Assembly: GCF_003459245.1 (NCBI RefSeq)
Contig: NZ_QRVG01000004.1
Coordinates: 18,175-82,174, forward strand
Direction of reading: 5' to 3'
Length of the DNA: 64,000 nucleotides
DNA from: Collinsella sp. AF23-2
Lineage (GTDB): Bacteria > Actinomycetota > Coriobacteriia > Coriobacteriales > Coriobacteriaceae
Shown here in pieces: positions 8,413-16,537 of the stretch. Within the stretch, counting starts at the first letter, position 1. Each line of letters opens with the position of its first letter. The notes below the pieces were generated by a model. The model saw only the letters and a list, made by a program, of their open reading frames with translations. It made no database searches and was not told the DNA's origin. Made by a program: the position numbers and the translations under genes.

Positions 8413-9122
8413 AGACCGATGCCCGCGACCGCGTAATCGTCGCCCTCGACTGCGACCGTGAGCGTGCGCTCGAGCTTGCCCACGAGCTTTCGGGCCATGC
8501 CGCCTGGCTCAAGGTTGGCATGACGCTCTATTACGCCGAGGGTCCCGAGATCGTCAAGACGTTCAAGGAGCTGGGCTTTAAGGTCTTCCTCGACCTTAAG
8601 TTCCATGATATTCCGCATCAGGTTCGCGGTGCCGCCCGTTCGGCCTCGCTTGCTGGTGCCGACCTGCTCTCGGTTCACGGCTTGGGTTCGGGCGCCATGC
8701 TCGCTGCCTGCCGCGAGGGTGCCGAGGAGGCGCGCGAGGACCGCGCCAAGCTCGTCGCCATCACCGTGCTCACGAGCATGAATCAGGATGCCTTGAGCGA
8801 GATCGGCGTCGAGTCGCCCGTGGCCGAGGAGGCCGCCCGCCTGGCAAAGCTCGCTCAGGCCAACGGCATCGATGGCATCGTGTGCTCGCCGATGGAGGCT
8901 CACGACATGCGTGAGCTGCTGGGTCCCGATGCCCTCATCGTGACTCCGGGTGTGCGCCCGGTGGGTGCCGCCTTAGGCGACCAGTCCCGCGTGGCGACGC
9001 CTTCCCAGGCTATCGAGCGTGGCGCAAGCCACATTGTGGTGGGTCGTCCCATCACCGGCGCCGACGATCCGGTTGCCGCCTTTGACGCCATCGTCACCGA
9101 GCTGGTCGAAAACGTCGCGTAA
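8406..9122 (+). CDS. pyrF: Orotidine 5'-phosphate decarboxylase
   Basis: Last enzyme of UMP synthesis, decarboxylating OMP. 238 residues with the catalytic signature VFLDLKFHDIPHQV (the Asp-Lys-Asp centre) near residue 60 and the phosphate-binding TPGVRPVGAALGDQ and ASHIVVGRPITGADDP. It begins inside the 3' end of pyrD and is the last visible gene of the operon. carA/carB and pyrE are not in this window, so they must be elsewhere or be supplied differently. Confidence 0.96.
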   Translation: MLETDARDRVIVALDCDRERALELAHELSGHAAWLKVGMTLYYAEGPEIVKTFKELGFKVFLDLKFHDIPHQVRGAARSASLAGADLLSVHGLGSGAMLAACREGAEEAREDRAKLVAITVLTSMNQDALSEIGVESPVAEEAARLAKLAQANGIDGIVCSPMEAHDMRELLGPDALIVTPGVRPVGAALGDQSRVATPSQAIERGASHIVVGRPITGADDPVAAFDAIVTELVENVA

Positions 9123-9244
9123 AAGATTCCCCTAAGTCACCACTTTTGGGTCTCATTAGCACAAAATAGCCCCTGTGCCTGCGTAAACTTTCCCATCCTT
9201 TGTGTGGAATCGCAGGTCAGTGGCTTAACTTTGGGCGCAGTATA

Positions 9245-9320
9245 TTGCACTTTTTGCGGGTATCGTCTAACCTATGGAGCCGCGATTAGGCATTTTGTAC
9301 GTTCTACGTGCTAAAATGCC
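9245..9320 (+). promoter_or_regulatory. Candidate mihF promoter with downstream dyad
   Basis: TTGCAC (9245-9250), a 17-base spacer and TAACCT (9268-9273) form a weak sigma-70-like promoter. Immediately downstream is a perfect 8-bp inverted repeat GGCATTTT (9289-9296) / AAAATGCC (9313-9320) that could be an operator. The rest of the 239-base gap between pyrF and mihF shows no feature I can support. Confidence 0.35.
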
Positions 9321-9361
9321 AATTATTGAATCAGATATAACCCAACTATTTGGAGGTACGA

Positions 9362-9670
9362 ATGGCACTCCCTCAGCTTACCGACGAGCAGCGCAAGCAG
9401 GCTCTTGAGAAGGCTGCTGCCGCACGTCACGCCCGCGCTGAGCTTCGCGAGCAGATCAAGAAGGGCGAGAAGTCCCTCGAGTCCGTGCTCAACTCCGATG
9501 ACCCCATCGCTTCCCGCATGAAGGTTTCCACCCTCATCGAGTCTCTCCCCGGTTATGGCAAGGCCAAGGCCGCCAAGATCATGGAGGAGCTCGGTATCTC
9601 CGCTACTCGTCGCGTCCAGGGCCTCGGTGTCCGTCAGCGCGAGCAGCTCCTCGAGCAGCTGACCAAATAA
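9362..9670 (+). CDS. mihF: Integration host factor, actinobacterial type (MIHF family)
   Basis: Small nucleoid-associated protein that bends DNA; the family is restricted to Actinobacteria and is unrelated in fold to proteobacterial IHF. 102 residues starting MALPQLTDEQRKQALEKA, with an N-terminal basic helix and a helix-two-turn-helix segment at ~residues 55-90 (SLPGYGKAKAAKIMEELGI, then RRVQGLGVRQR). ATG 9362 follows GGAGG; an in-frame ATG 12 bases earlier is less well placed. The order mihF-gmk-rpoZ is the usual actinobacterial neighbourhood. Confidence 0.93.
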   Translation: MALPQLTDEQRKQALEKAAAARHARAELREQIKKGEKSLESVLNSDDPIASRMKVSTLIESLPGYGKAKAAKIMEELGISATRRVQGLGVRQREQLLEQLTK

Positions 9671-10240
9671 GTGAGCGCTCAGGATTCCAAGCTCTTTGTG
9701 ATTTCTGGACCGTCAGGCGCAGGCAAGGGTACGCTCGTCACTCGTGTGCGCGAGCGCCGCTCGAACCTGGGTCTGACGGTTTCGGCTACCACGCGAGCAC
9801 CACGCAAAGGTGAGGTCGACGGCGTCAACTACTTTTTTCTGACGCGCGAGGAGTTCGACCGCCGCGTGGCAAACGGTGAGTTTGTTGAGTGGGCCGAGGT
9901 CCACGGTAACTGCTACGGCACGTTGGTGAGCGAGGTCACATCCAAGCTCGCCTCGGGCTCGTCTCTGATTTTGGAGATCGATGTCCAGGGCGCCCTGCAG
10001 GTGAAGGAGCGTTTCCCCGAGGCCGTGCTGATCTTTATCAAGCCGCCTTCGCTTGAGGTGCTCCGCGAGCGTCTAGTCGGTCGCGGTACCGAGACGCCCG
10101 AGACGATTGAGCTGCGTATGGCAAACGCCGCCGATGAGCTTGCCCTTGCCGACCGCTACGACGACGTCGTGGTGAATGACGATCTCGACCGCGCGACCGA
10201 TGAGCTCGTTCGCGTTCTCGATATGCATGAAAGGATCTGA
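9671..10240 (+). CDS. gmk: Guanylate kinase
   Basis: Phosphorylates GMP to GDP. 189 residues from a GTG that directly abuts the mihF stop codon. P-loop SGPSGAGKGTL at residues ~12-22, then the GMP-binding segment SATTRAPRKGEVDGVNYFFLT and EIDVQGALQVK. Length is normal for bacterial Gmk. Confidence 0.95.
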   Translation: MSAQDSKLFVISGPSGAGKGTLVTRVRERRSNLGLTVSATTRAPRKGEVDGVNYFFLTREEFDRRVANGEFVEWAEVHGNCYGTLVSEVTSKLASGSSLILEIDVQGALQVKERFPEAVLIFIKPPSLEVLRERLVGRGTETPETIELRMANAADELALADRYDDVVVNDDLDRATDELVRVLDMHERI

Positions 10241-10245
10241 GGTCC

Positions 10246-10527
10246 GTGTCCGTTGTAAAGCCTTGCATTGACGATCTTCTGGAGAAGACCGATCACAACC
10301 GCTTCCTGCTCGCTTCGCTTGCCTCCAAGCGCGCCTGCGACATCAATAGCATGCTGCGTGGCCAGCACAACCGCGTGCTTGCCGTCCAGGATGTCGATGA
10401 CATCACCATCGGGCTTTCCGGTGCCGATACCATCTCGATGGCTATGGACGAGATTGTCGACGGCGACATCTCTTACGACGAGGCCCGTTACGAGAAGGCG
10501 CTCGGCCACAAGGTTGCTGAAGCCTAA
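10246..10527 (+). CDS. rpoZ: RNA polymerase omega subunit
   Basis: Small subunit that helps fold and assemble beta-prime. 93 residues from GTG 10246, which follows GAAAGGATCTGAGG. The conserved N-terminal block is visible (CIDDLLEKTDHNRFLLASLA followed by KRACDIN). Its position after gmk is the standard bacterial arrangement. The stop codon abuts the ATG of thiI. Confidence 0.9.
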   Translation: MSVVKPCIDDLLEKTDHNRFLLASLASKRACDINSMLRGQHNRVLAVQDVDDITIGLSGADTISMAMDEIVDGDISYDEARYEKALGHKVAEA

Positions 10528-11772
10528 ATGGCAGCTCGCGTCTGCCTGGTCCACTATCACGAGGTTGGACTGAAGGGCAAGAACCGCGCACATTTTGAGC
10601 ATATCCTCATGGATAACATCAAGGCGGCCTTGGCCGCCTTTTCCGTGAACGCCGTGTCTCGAATTTCCGGTTATATCCTCGTGACCTTTAACGAGCATCA
10701 GGCCGACGAGGCGGCGCGTGTCATTCGCACCGTCCCCGGCGTTGCCCGTGTGTCCCTGGCGTATCACACCAACCGCGACCCGCAGGAGTACTGCGCCGCC
10801 GCTGTGAAGGCGCTGCGCGAGTTTGGTTCCTTCGATTCGTTTAAGGTGCACGCCAAGCGCTCCAATACTGACTATGAGCTCACCTCGATCGATATCAATC
10901 GACAGGTTGGCGAGGTGCTGTGTGAGGCCTTCCCCGATAAAAAGGTTCAAATGCACGACCCCGATGTGATGGTGCACGTACTGGTGGTCCAGGGTAGCGT
11001 TTATGTGTACGCGCGCTCCGAGCGCGGCGTGGGCGGTCTGCCGGTGGGTTCTGCCGGCAAGGTCGTGACGCTGCTGTCGTCGGGTATCGATTCTCCGGTG
11101 GCGACCTGGATGCTCGCGCGTCGCGGCGCGGTGTGCGTGCCGGTGCATTTCTCCGGTCGTCCGCAGACGCCTGATACGAGCGAGTATTTGGTGCAGGACA
11201 TCATCCGTGCGCTTGAGCCGGGTGTCCAGATCGGCCGCCTGTACGTGGTGCCGTTTGGCGACTGCCAGCGTGAGATTTCGGTCACCTGCCCCAGCAACCT
11301 GCGTGTGATCATGTATCGTCGCATTATGTATTCGGTTGCCGAGCGCATTGCGCGCATCGAGGGCGCCAAGGCCATCGTTACGGGCGAATCGCTTGGGCAG
11401 GTTGCCTCCCAAACGCTTGAGAACATCATGGCCGTCAACGAGGCCGTGAAGATCCCCGTGTTCCGTCCTCTCATCGGTTCGGACAAGCAGGAGATCATCG
11501 CGCGTGCTGAGGAGATCGGTACGTTCGATATCTCGACTGAGGCCGCTCCCGACTGCTGCACGCTGTTTATGCCGCGCCGACCCGAGACGCACGCTAAACT
11601 CGATGCCGTGCATGAGGCCTGGGAGTTGTTCGATCATGAGGAGATGATCGAGCGCCTGCTTAAGCAGACCGAGTACATCGACTTCGAGAGCAACACGTAC
11701 AAGGCCCCTAAGACCTTAAAACGCAAACATTCGGAGCTTGCTCCGCGTGAGATTTACCAAGATCACGAATAA
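10528..11772 (+). CDS. thiI: tRNA 4-thiouridine synthetase ThiI
   Basis: Transfers sulfur to U8 of tRNA and can feed thiamine-thiazole synthesis. 414 residues. The N-terminal NFLD/THUMP region (VHYHEVGLKGKNR through ~residue 165) binds tRNA. The C-terminal PP-loop ATP pyrophosphatase carries LLSSGIDSPVATWML at ~residue 182 and later GESLGQVASQTLENI. There is no C-terminal rhodanese domain, so a separate sulfur donor must act, as in Bacillus-type ThiI. It is followed by a strong terminator. Confidence 0.94.
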   Translation: MAARVCLVHYHEVGLKGKNRAHFEHILMDNIKAALAAFSVNAVSRISGYILVTFNEHQADEAARVIRTVPGVARVSLAYHTNRDPQEYCAAAVKALREFGSFDSFKVHAKRSNTDYELTSIDINRQVGEVLCEAFPDKKVQMHDPDVMVHVLVVQGSVYVYARSERGVGGLPVGSAGKVVTLLSSGIDSPVATWMLARRGAVCVPVHFSGRPQTPDTSEYLVQDIIRALEPGVQIGRLYVVPFGDCQREISVTCPSNLRVIMYRRIMYSVAERIARIEGAKAIVTGESLGQVASQTLENIMAVNEAVKIPVFRPLIGSDKQEIIARAEEIGTFDISTEAAPDCCTLFMPRRPETHAKLDAVHEAWELFDHEEMIERLLKQTEYIDFESNTYKAPKTLKRKHSELAPREIYQDHE

Positions 11773-11782
11773 ATTTGTGCAT

Positions 11783-11816
11783 AGACCGACGATGCGCCTG
11801 CATCGTCGGTCTTTTG
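11783..11816 (+). terminator. Intrinsic terminator after thiI
   Basis: 13-bp perfect stem AGACCGACGATGC / GCATCGTCGGTCT with loop GCCT, ending in TTTT, 11 bases after the thiI stop. It closes the mihF-gmk-rpoZ-thiI unit. Confidence 0.92.
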
Positions 11817-11985
11817 CTATCTGGGCATTAGGCGATAAACGGTTCATTTGTCGACGTTTGCCTGAATAAATGGACATTATTGCGCAAGGTTTTGGTCAGC
11901 TTTTGGTTTGACCGCGAAAACCGGTTTTGGGGCGTGGCTGTTGCGGAGCTCCTTTCCTGACACGATGGTGTTGGGAGGTTTTGCT

Positions 11986-12699
11986 ATGGCGCAGCGCGAA
12001 CAACATGAACGAGTCAAAAAGATGGACCGCTGGGCGGGCAAACTGCTCGGTCATAAGGCAGTGGTGATGGCGATACTGGTCGTCATTGCGATGGCGAGTG
12101 GACTGGCAATGGCGAACCTTGGCGGCAGTGCCGGCGGCGTGTCGTTTGAGCGTACTGATGGTTCGGGCTCGTTAGTGGAGCCGGGATCCGGCGATGCCTC
12201 GAGCGGAAAGACATCCGAAGGCTCTTCGACTAAGGCTTCTGCCGCGGCAGAGGTCTATGTCGATGTCGATGGCGCCGTTGTGTCGCCCGGCGTATATCGT
12301 CTCAAGGACGGCGCGCGGGTGGCTCAGGCGATTGATGCCGCCGGCGGGCTGGCGCCCGAGGCAGACGTCACGGGGCTCAATCGGGCATCTAAGGTCGTCG
12401 ATGGACAGAAGATTCACGTTCCAACGGTAGGGGAGCAGCAGGCGTCCATTGCGGAAGCCGGTGTTGATGTTGGGGCTTCCGCATCGTCGGGCGTTAGTGG
12501 CGCAACAGGTCTAGTAAACATCAATACGGCAAGCGCAGAAGAGCTGCAGACGCTCTCGGGCATCGGCCCCTCCATGGCCCAGTCGATTATCGATGAGCGG
12601 ACAAAGAACGGTGCTTTCGCCTCGGTTGACGATCTGATGCGTGTGTCGGGAATCGGCGAGAAGAAGCTTGCCAAAATCAAAGATTGCATCTGCGTATGA
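11986..12699 (+). CDS. comEA: Competence protein ComEA (DNA receptor)
   Basis: Membrane-anchored double-stranded DNA receptor of natural transformation. 237 residues from ATG 11986 (GGGAGG seven bases upstream). A transmembrane segment lies at ~residues 25-45 (AVVMAILVVIAMASGLAM). A Ser/Gly-rich linker follows, then an SLBB domain (VYVDVDGAVVSPGVYRL). The C-terminus has the paired helix-hairpin-helix DNA-binding motif (VNINTASAEELQTLSGIGP ... VSGIGEKKLAKIK). The stop overlaps the comEC start, so the uptake genes are coupled. An upstream in-frame ATG at 11908 has no ribosome-binding site. Confidence 0.93.
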   Translation: MAQREQHERVKKMDRWAGKLLGHKAVVMAILVVIAMASGLAMANLGGSAGGVSFERTDGSGSLVEPGSGDASSGKTSEGSSTKASAAAEVYVDVDGAVVSPGVYRLKDGARVAQAIDAAGGLAPEADVTGLNRASKVVDGQKIHVPTVGEQQASIAEAGVDVGASASSGVSGATGLVNINTASAEELQTLSGIGPSMAQSIIDERTKNGAFASVDDLMRVSGIGEKKLAKIKDCICV

Positions 12700-14999
12700 G
12701 TGCGACCGAGCGCGAGCACGTGATGCCTCCGCGGCCCCTGATTCCGTGGACGATGGCCCTGTGTGCCGTCATGTGCATGAGCTGCGTCTTGGTGCTCAAC
12801 ATAGCCGCTGATGCGCTGCTGAGGGAGCGGGCGCCGGCGGTCGGGCCGCTATGGGCCATTCCCGTTGCGGCAGCGGTATTCGTTGTGCTGGCTCAATCTT
12901 GTGCGCGGCTTGCCCCTTGGAAGCGGTGGCTGTATGCCGCTTCCGTCGGTCTCGTGGCGGGAGCGGTCGTCTCGGCGTGGTGGGCCGTGGACGTGCTCAG
13001 TGCCTCGAAGGCGCTCGATGGTCGAGCGGCAAGCAGCCTCGAGTTTGTCGTGCAGGGTGACCCATCCATAAACGACGACGTGTATTCCTATACCTGCGAG
13101 GCACGCGCGGACGGTAAGAACTTGGCAACGGTTCGCCTATCGTGTGATCGTGAGCTCAAGGTCGGGGCGCACGTGCGTGTTATCGGTCGCGTTTCACGTT
13201 TTGAGAACGATGCATATGGACGATCGCGCGTGCTCCGAGGCGAGGTGCGCAAGGTTAAAGCCGTTCGGATTGTGTCGGTCGATGAGGGTTCTCCGGGGCC
13301 GCTGCTTCGGCTGCGAAATGGGCTGCTTGCGTCCATCGCGCCTGCGACCGACCCGGCGCGTGCGCTCATAGCCGGTGTCGTCTGCGGTCGTTCGGCCGAG
13401 CTGCGCGTCCAGCCGGCGGGCGACTGGTTTTCGGTGACGGGAACGGCGCATCTTATCGCCGTCTCGGGCAGCCATTTGGCCATCGTGGGGTTTGTAATCG
13501 AGGGTGTATTGCAAAAGATTCGGTGCCCACGTTGCCTTCAGCGGGCGATATTGGCGATAACGCTTGTGGGTTACGCTGCCTTTACTGGCGCGTCTCCCTC
13601 GGCCGTGCGTGCGTGCTGTATGGTGTTCGCGACGCTTGTCGTAAACGGCGCGGGGCGTCGCCGGCACGGCCTTTCGGCACTCTTCGTAACCATGTCCATC
13701 TTTGTGCTACTGCGGCCGACGGTGCTGTTCGAGATGGGCTTTCAGCTTTCATGTGCCAGCGTCTTTGCCATTCTGTGCTTTTGCCCCTATGCGACCTACG
13801 CTTTGAGTGAGCTGGGTGTGCCATCGGGCGTTGCCAGCATGCTTTCCGTCACGCTGTGCTCGCAACTGGCGACACTTCCCATTACCATTCCTGCCTTCGG
13901 TACATTCTCGCTCATTGCTCCGTTGGCAAATGCGGTCATCGGTCCGGTTGTGAGCGTATTGCTCGCTGTGTCGATCGTGCTGGCTCCCTTTTCGCTCGTG
14001 GGACCGTTGCGGACTTGGGCTCTCGTTGTGCCCATGATTGCCGCCCGTTGCGCGCTGTTCTTCGAGCAGCTGTTTGCCGCCATGCCGGGTGCATCCGTGG
14101 GCGTGCCGCCCGATAGCATGTGGATTTACCTAGTGCCGTGTTTGCTGGCGGTTCTGCTGGTCTGGTGGCCGCGTCCCCGTGTACGTCCTATGGCGGTGGG
14201 GCTTGCATGCCTGGTGCTCTTGGCTGCGATTCCGTACGTCTATTGGGATCGATTTGCTCCGCCTTCGGTGACGGTGCTCGATGTGGGCCAGGCCGATGCG
14301 ATTCTTATCCGCCAGGGCGGCGCAGTAGCGCTCGTCGACTGCGGGCTCGACGAGCGCGTGGTGGCGGCTTTGGTTCGCAATAACGTGCACCATATCGATG
14401 CCGTCTTTGTGACGCATTGGGATGAGGATCACTGGGGTGGTCTTCCCGATGTGCTCGAACAGTTTTCGGTTGGAACGATTGCCGTTGCGGCGGATGCGCT
14501 GGAGGATGCTCCTGCCGAGGTATTGAACCGACCTGGCGTGGAGTATCGGCAGGTGCGCCGTGGGGATACGGTCGATATCGGCTCATTTTGCGCCCGCGTG
14601 ATGTGGCCATTCGAGTCCGTGGATGGCGAGGGAAATGAGGATTCGCTTGTCCTGCTGCTCTCTTATGTTCAGAAAGGCAAGGGCCTGCGTCTGCTCCTCA
14701 CCGGTGATGCCGAGCTCGACCAAGAACGGGAATTCGTGCAGGAGGTGGGGGATATCGATGTCCTTAAACTTGGGCATCACGGCTCTAAGGTTTCAGTCGA
14801 CGGTGAGTTACTGGACGTCCTGAAGCCCGAGCTTTCCCTCGCAAGCGCCGGTGAGGGGAATCGATACGGCCATCCGTCCGATGCCTGCATCGATGCCGTT
14901 AAGGAAGCGGGCGGCGTGTTCGCGTGCACTATCCAACACGGCGACATTACCGTCACGCCGACTGCGAATGGCTTTGCGATGCGATGCCAGCGATCGTGA
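12696..14999 (+). CDS. comEC: DNA uptake channel ComEC/Rec2
   Basis: Polytopic channel that imports single-stranded DNA during transformation. About 767 residues from ATG 12696, which overlaps the comEA stop (ATGA). An N-terminal DUF4131/OB region with several membrane helices is followed by the Competence domain (TGTAHLIAVSGSHLAIVGF, residues ~245-265) with many hydrophobic segments. The C-terminal metallo-beta-lactamase-like nuclease domain begins near residue 520 (VTVLDVGQADAILIRQGG) with the metal motif THWDEDHWGGL and later KLGHHGSK. All expected domains are present and unbroken, so the gene looks functional. Confidence 0.94.
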   Translation: MSATEREHVMPPRPLIPWTMALCAVMCMSCVLVLNIAADALLRERAPAVGPLWAIPVAAAVFVVLAQSCARLAPWKRWLYAASVGLVAGAVVSAWWAVDVLSASKALDGRAASSLEFVVQGDPSINDDVYSYTCEARADGKNLATVRLSCDRELKVGAHVRVIGRVSRFENDAYGRSRVLRGEVRKVKAVRIVSVDEGSPGPLLRLRNGLLASIAPATDPARALIAGVVCGRSAELRVQPAGDWFSVTGTAHLIAVSGSHLAIVGFVIEGVLQKIRCPRCLQRAILAITLVGYAAFTGASPSAVRACCMVFATLVVNGAGRRRHGLSALFVTMSIFVLLRPTVLFEMGFQLSCASVFAILCFCPYATYALSELGVPSGVASMLSVTLCSQLATLPITIPAFGTFSLIAPLANAVIGPVVSVLLAVSIVLAPFSLVGPLRTWALVVPMIAARCALFFEQLFAAMPGASVGVPPDSMWIYLVPCLLAVLLVWWPRPRVRPMAVGLACLVLLAAIPYVYWDRFAPPSVTVLDVGQADAILIRQGGAVALVDCGLDERVVAALVRNNVHHIDAVFVTHWDEDHWGGLPDVLEQFSVGTIAVAADALEDAPAEVLNRPGVEYRQVRRGDTVDIGSFCARVMWPFESVDGEGNEDSLVLLLSYVQKGKGLRLLLTGDAELDQEREFVQEVGDIDVLKLGHHGSKVSVDGELLDVLKPELSLASAGEGNRYGHPSDACIDAVKEAGGVFACTIQHGDITVTPTANGFAMRCQRS

Positions 15000-15078
15000 C
15001 GATCGTCGTTGGCGTGTGGTGGGCCCCTGGGCTAGAATGGCACGGAGCGAATACGAAGGCCTGCGGGAGGGGAGCGCA

Positions 15079-16041
15079 ATGTCCGAAACCGGTCTGCTGC
15101 CGGCATATCTGATCGTCGGTACCGACGGCGTCAAGCGCGATCACGCCGTCTCGCGTATGAAAGCGCGTCTGGAAAAGTCGGGTATGGTCGAGTTCAACCT
15201 CGACGAGCGCGACATGACCAAGGACCCCGATATCGAGTCCATTATCGGATCGCTTAACACCTTTCCGATGGGCAGCGAGTTTCGCCTGGTAATCCTTGAC
15301 GGCTGTTCAAAGCTCGCCAAGGCGGTCTCGGAGCCGCTCGTTGAGTATCTGGCAAGTCCCAGCCCCACAACGGTCTGTCTCATCATCGCCGACTCGCTTG
15401 CCAAGAACACGCGCCTGTATAAAGCGATCGCCAAGATCGACAAGAAGGCGGTGATCGATTGCTCCGGCACCAAGCGCTGGGAGCTCCCACGCCGCGTGCA
15501 GCAGATGGCGACGCAACACGGCAAGTCCATCTCGACGGCGGCCGCCGAGGAGCTCGTCTCGCGCTCGGGCGAGAACACCCGCATGCTCGATAACGACTTG
15601 GCCAAGCTTGCCCAGATGGTCGAGGCCCCCCAGATTGAGCTTGCCGATGTGGAACGCTGGATCGTCCGCACGGCCGAGGTTCAACCCTGGGACTTTCTCA
15701 ATGCGGTCTCGGCCCGTGACATGCGACGCTCGCTCGAGCTCTTCAATCTACTGCCCGCCAAGAGTTACGTGTGGACCTACACATTGCTGTGCGGCCGCAT
15801 CCGTGAGCTGATCGTCGCCAAGGCGCTTGACTCTCGTGGGCAGGGGCGTGAGCTCGCCGCGACGCTCAAGCTTCAGGCCTGGCAGGTCAAGAATCACCTT
15901 ACCTGGGCACGTCGCTTTTCGATGGCAGAGCTCGTCGCAGCGCTCGAGGGTGCCGTTGATGTGGAGCTCGCGCTCAAGGGTTCGGCCGATTCTCAGACTG
16001 CGCTTTTGCTCTGGATTACGAACATCTTGAGAAAATCGTGA
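15079..16041 (+). CDS. holA: DNA polymerase III delta subunit
   Basis: Clamp-loader subunit that opens the sliding clamp. 320 residues from ATG 15079 (GGGAGGGGA upstream). The N-terminal LIVGTDGVKRDHAVSRMKARL, the middle VILDGCSKLAK and the C-terminal helical collar region (LAKLAQMV, AWQVKNHLTWARRF) match the HolA family. It follows comEC, a common neighbourhood in Gram-positive bacteria, and precedes rpsT. Confidence 0.9.
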   Translation: MSETGLLPAYLIVGTDGVKRDHAVSRMKARLEKSGMVEFNLDERDMTKDPDIESIIGSLNTFPMGSEFRLVILDGCSKLAKAVSEPLVEYLASPSPTTVCLIIADSLAKNTRLYKAIAKIDKKAVIDCSGTKRWELPRRVQQMATQHGKSISTAAAEELVSRSGENTRMLDNDLAKLAQMVEAPQIELADVERWIVRTAEVQPWDFLNAVSARDMRRSLELFNLLPAKSYVWTYTLLCGRIRELIVAKALDSRGQGRELAATLKLQAWQVKNHLTWARRFSMAELVAALEGAVDVELALKGSADSQTALLLWITNILRKS

Positions 16042-16090
16042 TGATACCTGCCTATTTGACAAATTCGTTCTATCCCTTTGAGGGGGAGCG

Positions 16091-16099
16091 TGCTATAGT
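16091..16099 (+). promoter_or_regulatory. Candidate rpsT promoter (extended -10)
   Basis: TGC-TATAGT, about 75 bases before the rpsT start. The identical nine bases occur in the rpmB promoter candidate. A TTGACA at ~16056 is too far upstream (32 bases) to be its -35. Confidence 0.45.
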
Positions 16100-16174
16100 A
16101 GGCGCTTGCATGACCTCACCGTGTCTCAGAGGTGTCATACATTTTTTGCAAGGAACTCGAAAGGAACTCCAGAA

Positions 16175-16441
16175 GTGGCAAACATCAAGTCTCAGAAGAA
16201 GCGTATCCGCACCAATGAGGCAGCTCGCATGCGTAACAAGGCTGTCAAGTCCGAGCTCAAGACGCTGACCAAGCACGTCCAGTCCGCCGTCGCCGAGGGC
16301 GACGCCGAGAAGGCCCAGGCTGCCCTCAAGACCGTCACCAAGCGTCTCGACATGGCTGCCGCTAAGCATGTCATCCACAAGAACCAGGCTTCCAACCGCA
16401 AGTCCGGTCTTGCCAAGCTCGTGAACAGCATCAACGCCTAA
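16175..16441 (+). CDS. rpsT: 30S ribosomal protein S20
   Basis: 88-residue basic small-subunit protein that binds 16S rRNA. It starts at GTG 16175 ([20 protein letters not shown] after AAAGGAACTCC), which matches the usual S20 N-terminus; longer in-frame starts extend into the promoter. It is rich in Lys and Ala, with the typical [11 protein letters not shown] ending. It has its own promoter candidate and a strong terminator. Confidence 0.95.
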   Translation: MANIKSQKKRIRTNEAARMRNKAVKSELKTLTKHVQSAVAEGDAEKAQAALKTVTKRLDMAAAKHVIHKNQASNRKSGLAKLVNSINA

Positions 16442-16475
16442 GTTGTAAATTTCACACCACACAGATTACGCGCAT

Positions 16476-16513
16476 AAATGGAGCCTGTTTTATGGAACAG
16501 GCTCCATTTTTTG
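16476..16513 (+). terminator. Intrinsic terminator after rpsT
   Basis: 14-bp perfect stem (AAATGGAGCCTGTT / AACAGGCTCCATTT) with a six-base loop TTATGG, followed by a T tract to 16512. It lies 35 bases past the rpsT stop. Confidence 0.93.
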
Positions 16514-16537
16514 TATCGCTCGGGTAAGATAGTCCGC

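Noticed and set aside
16056..16061. TTGACA as the -35 of rpsT
   Set aside because: It is 32 bases from the TATAGT, too far for a sigma-70-type promoter.
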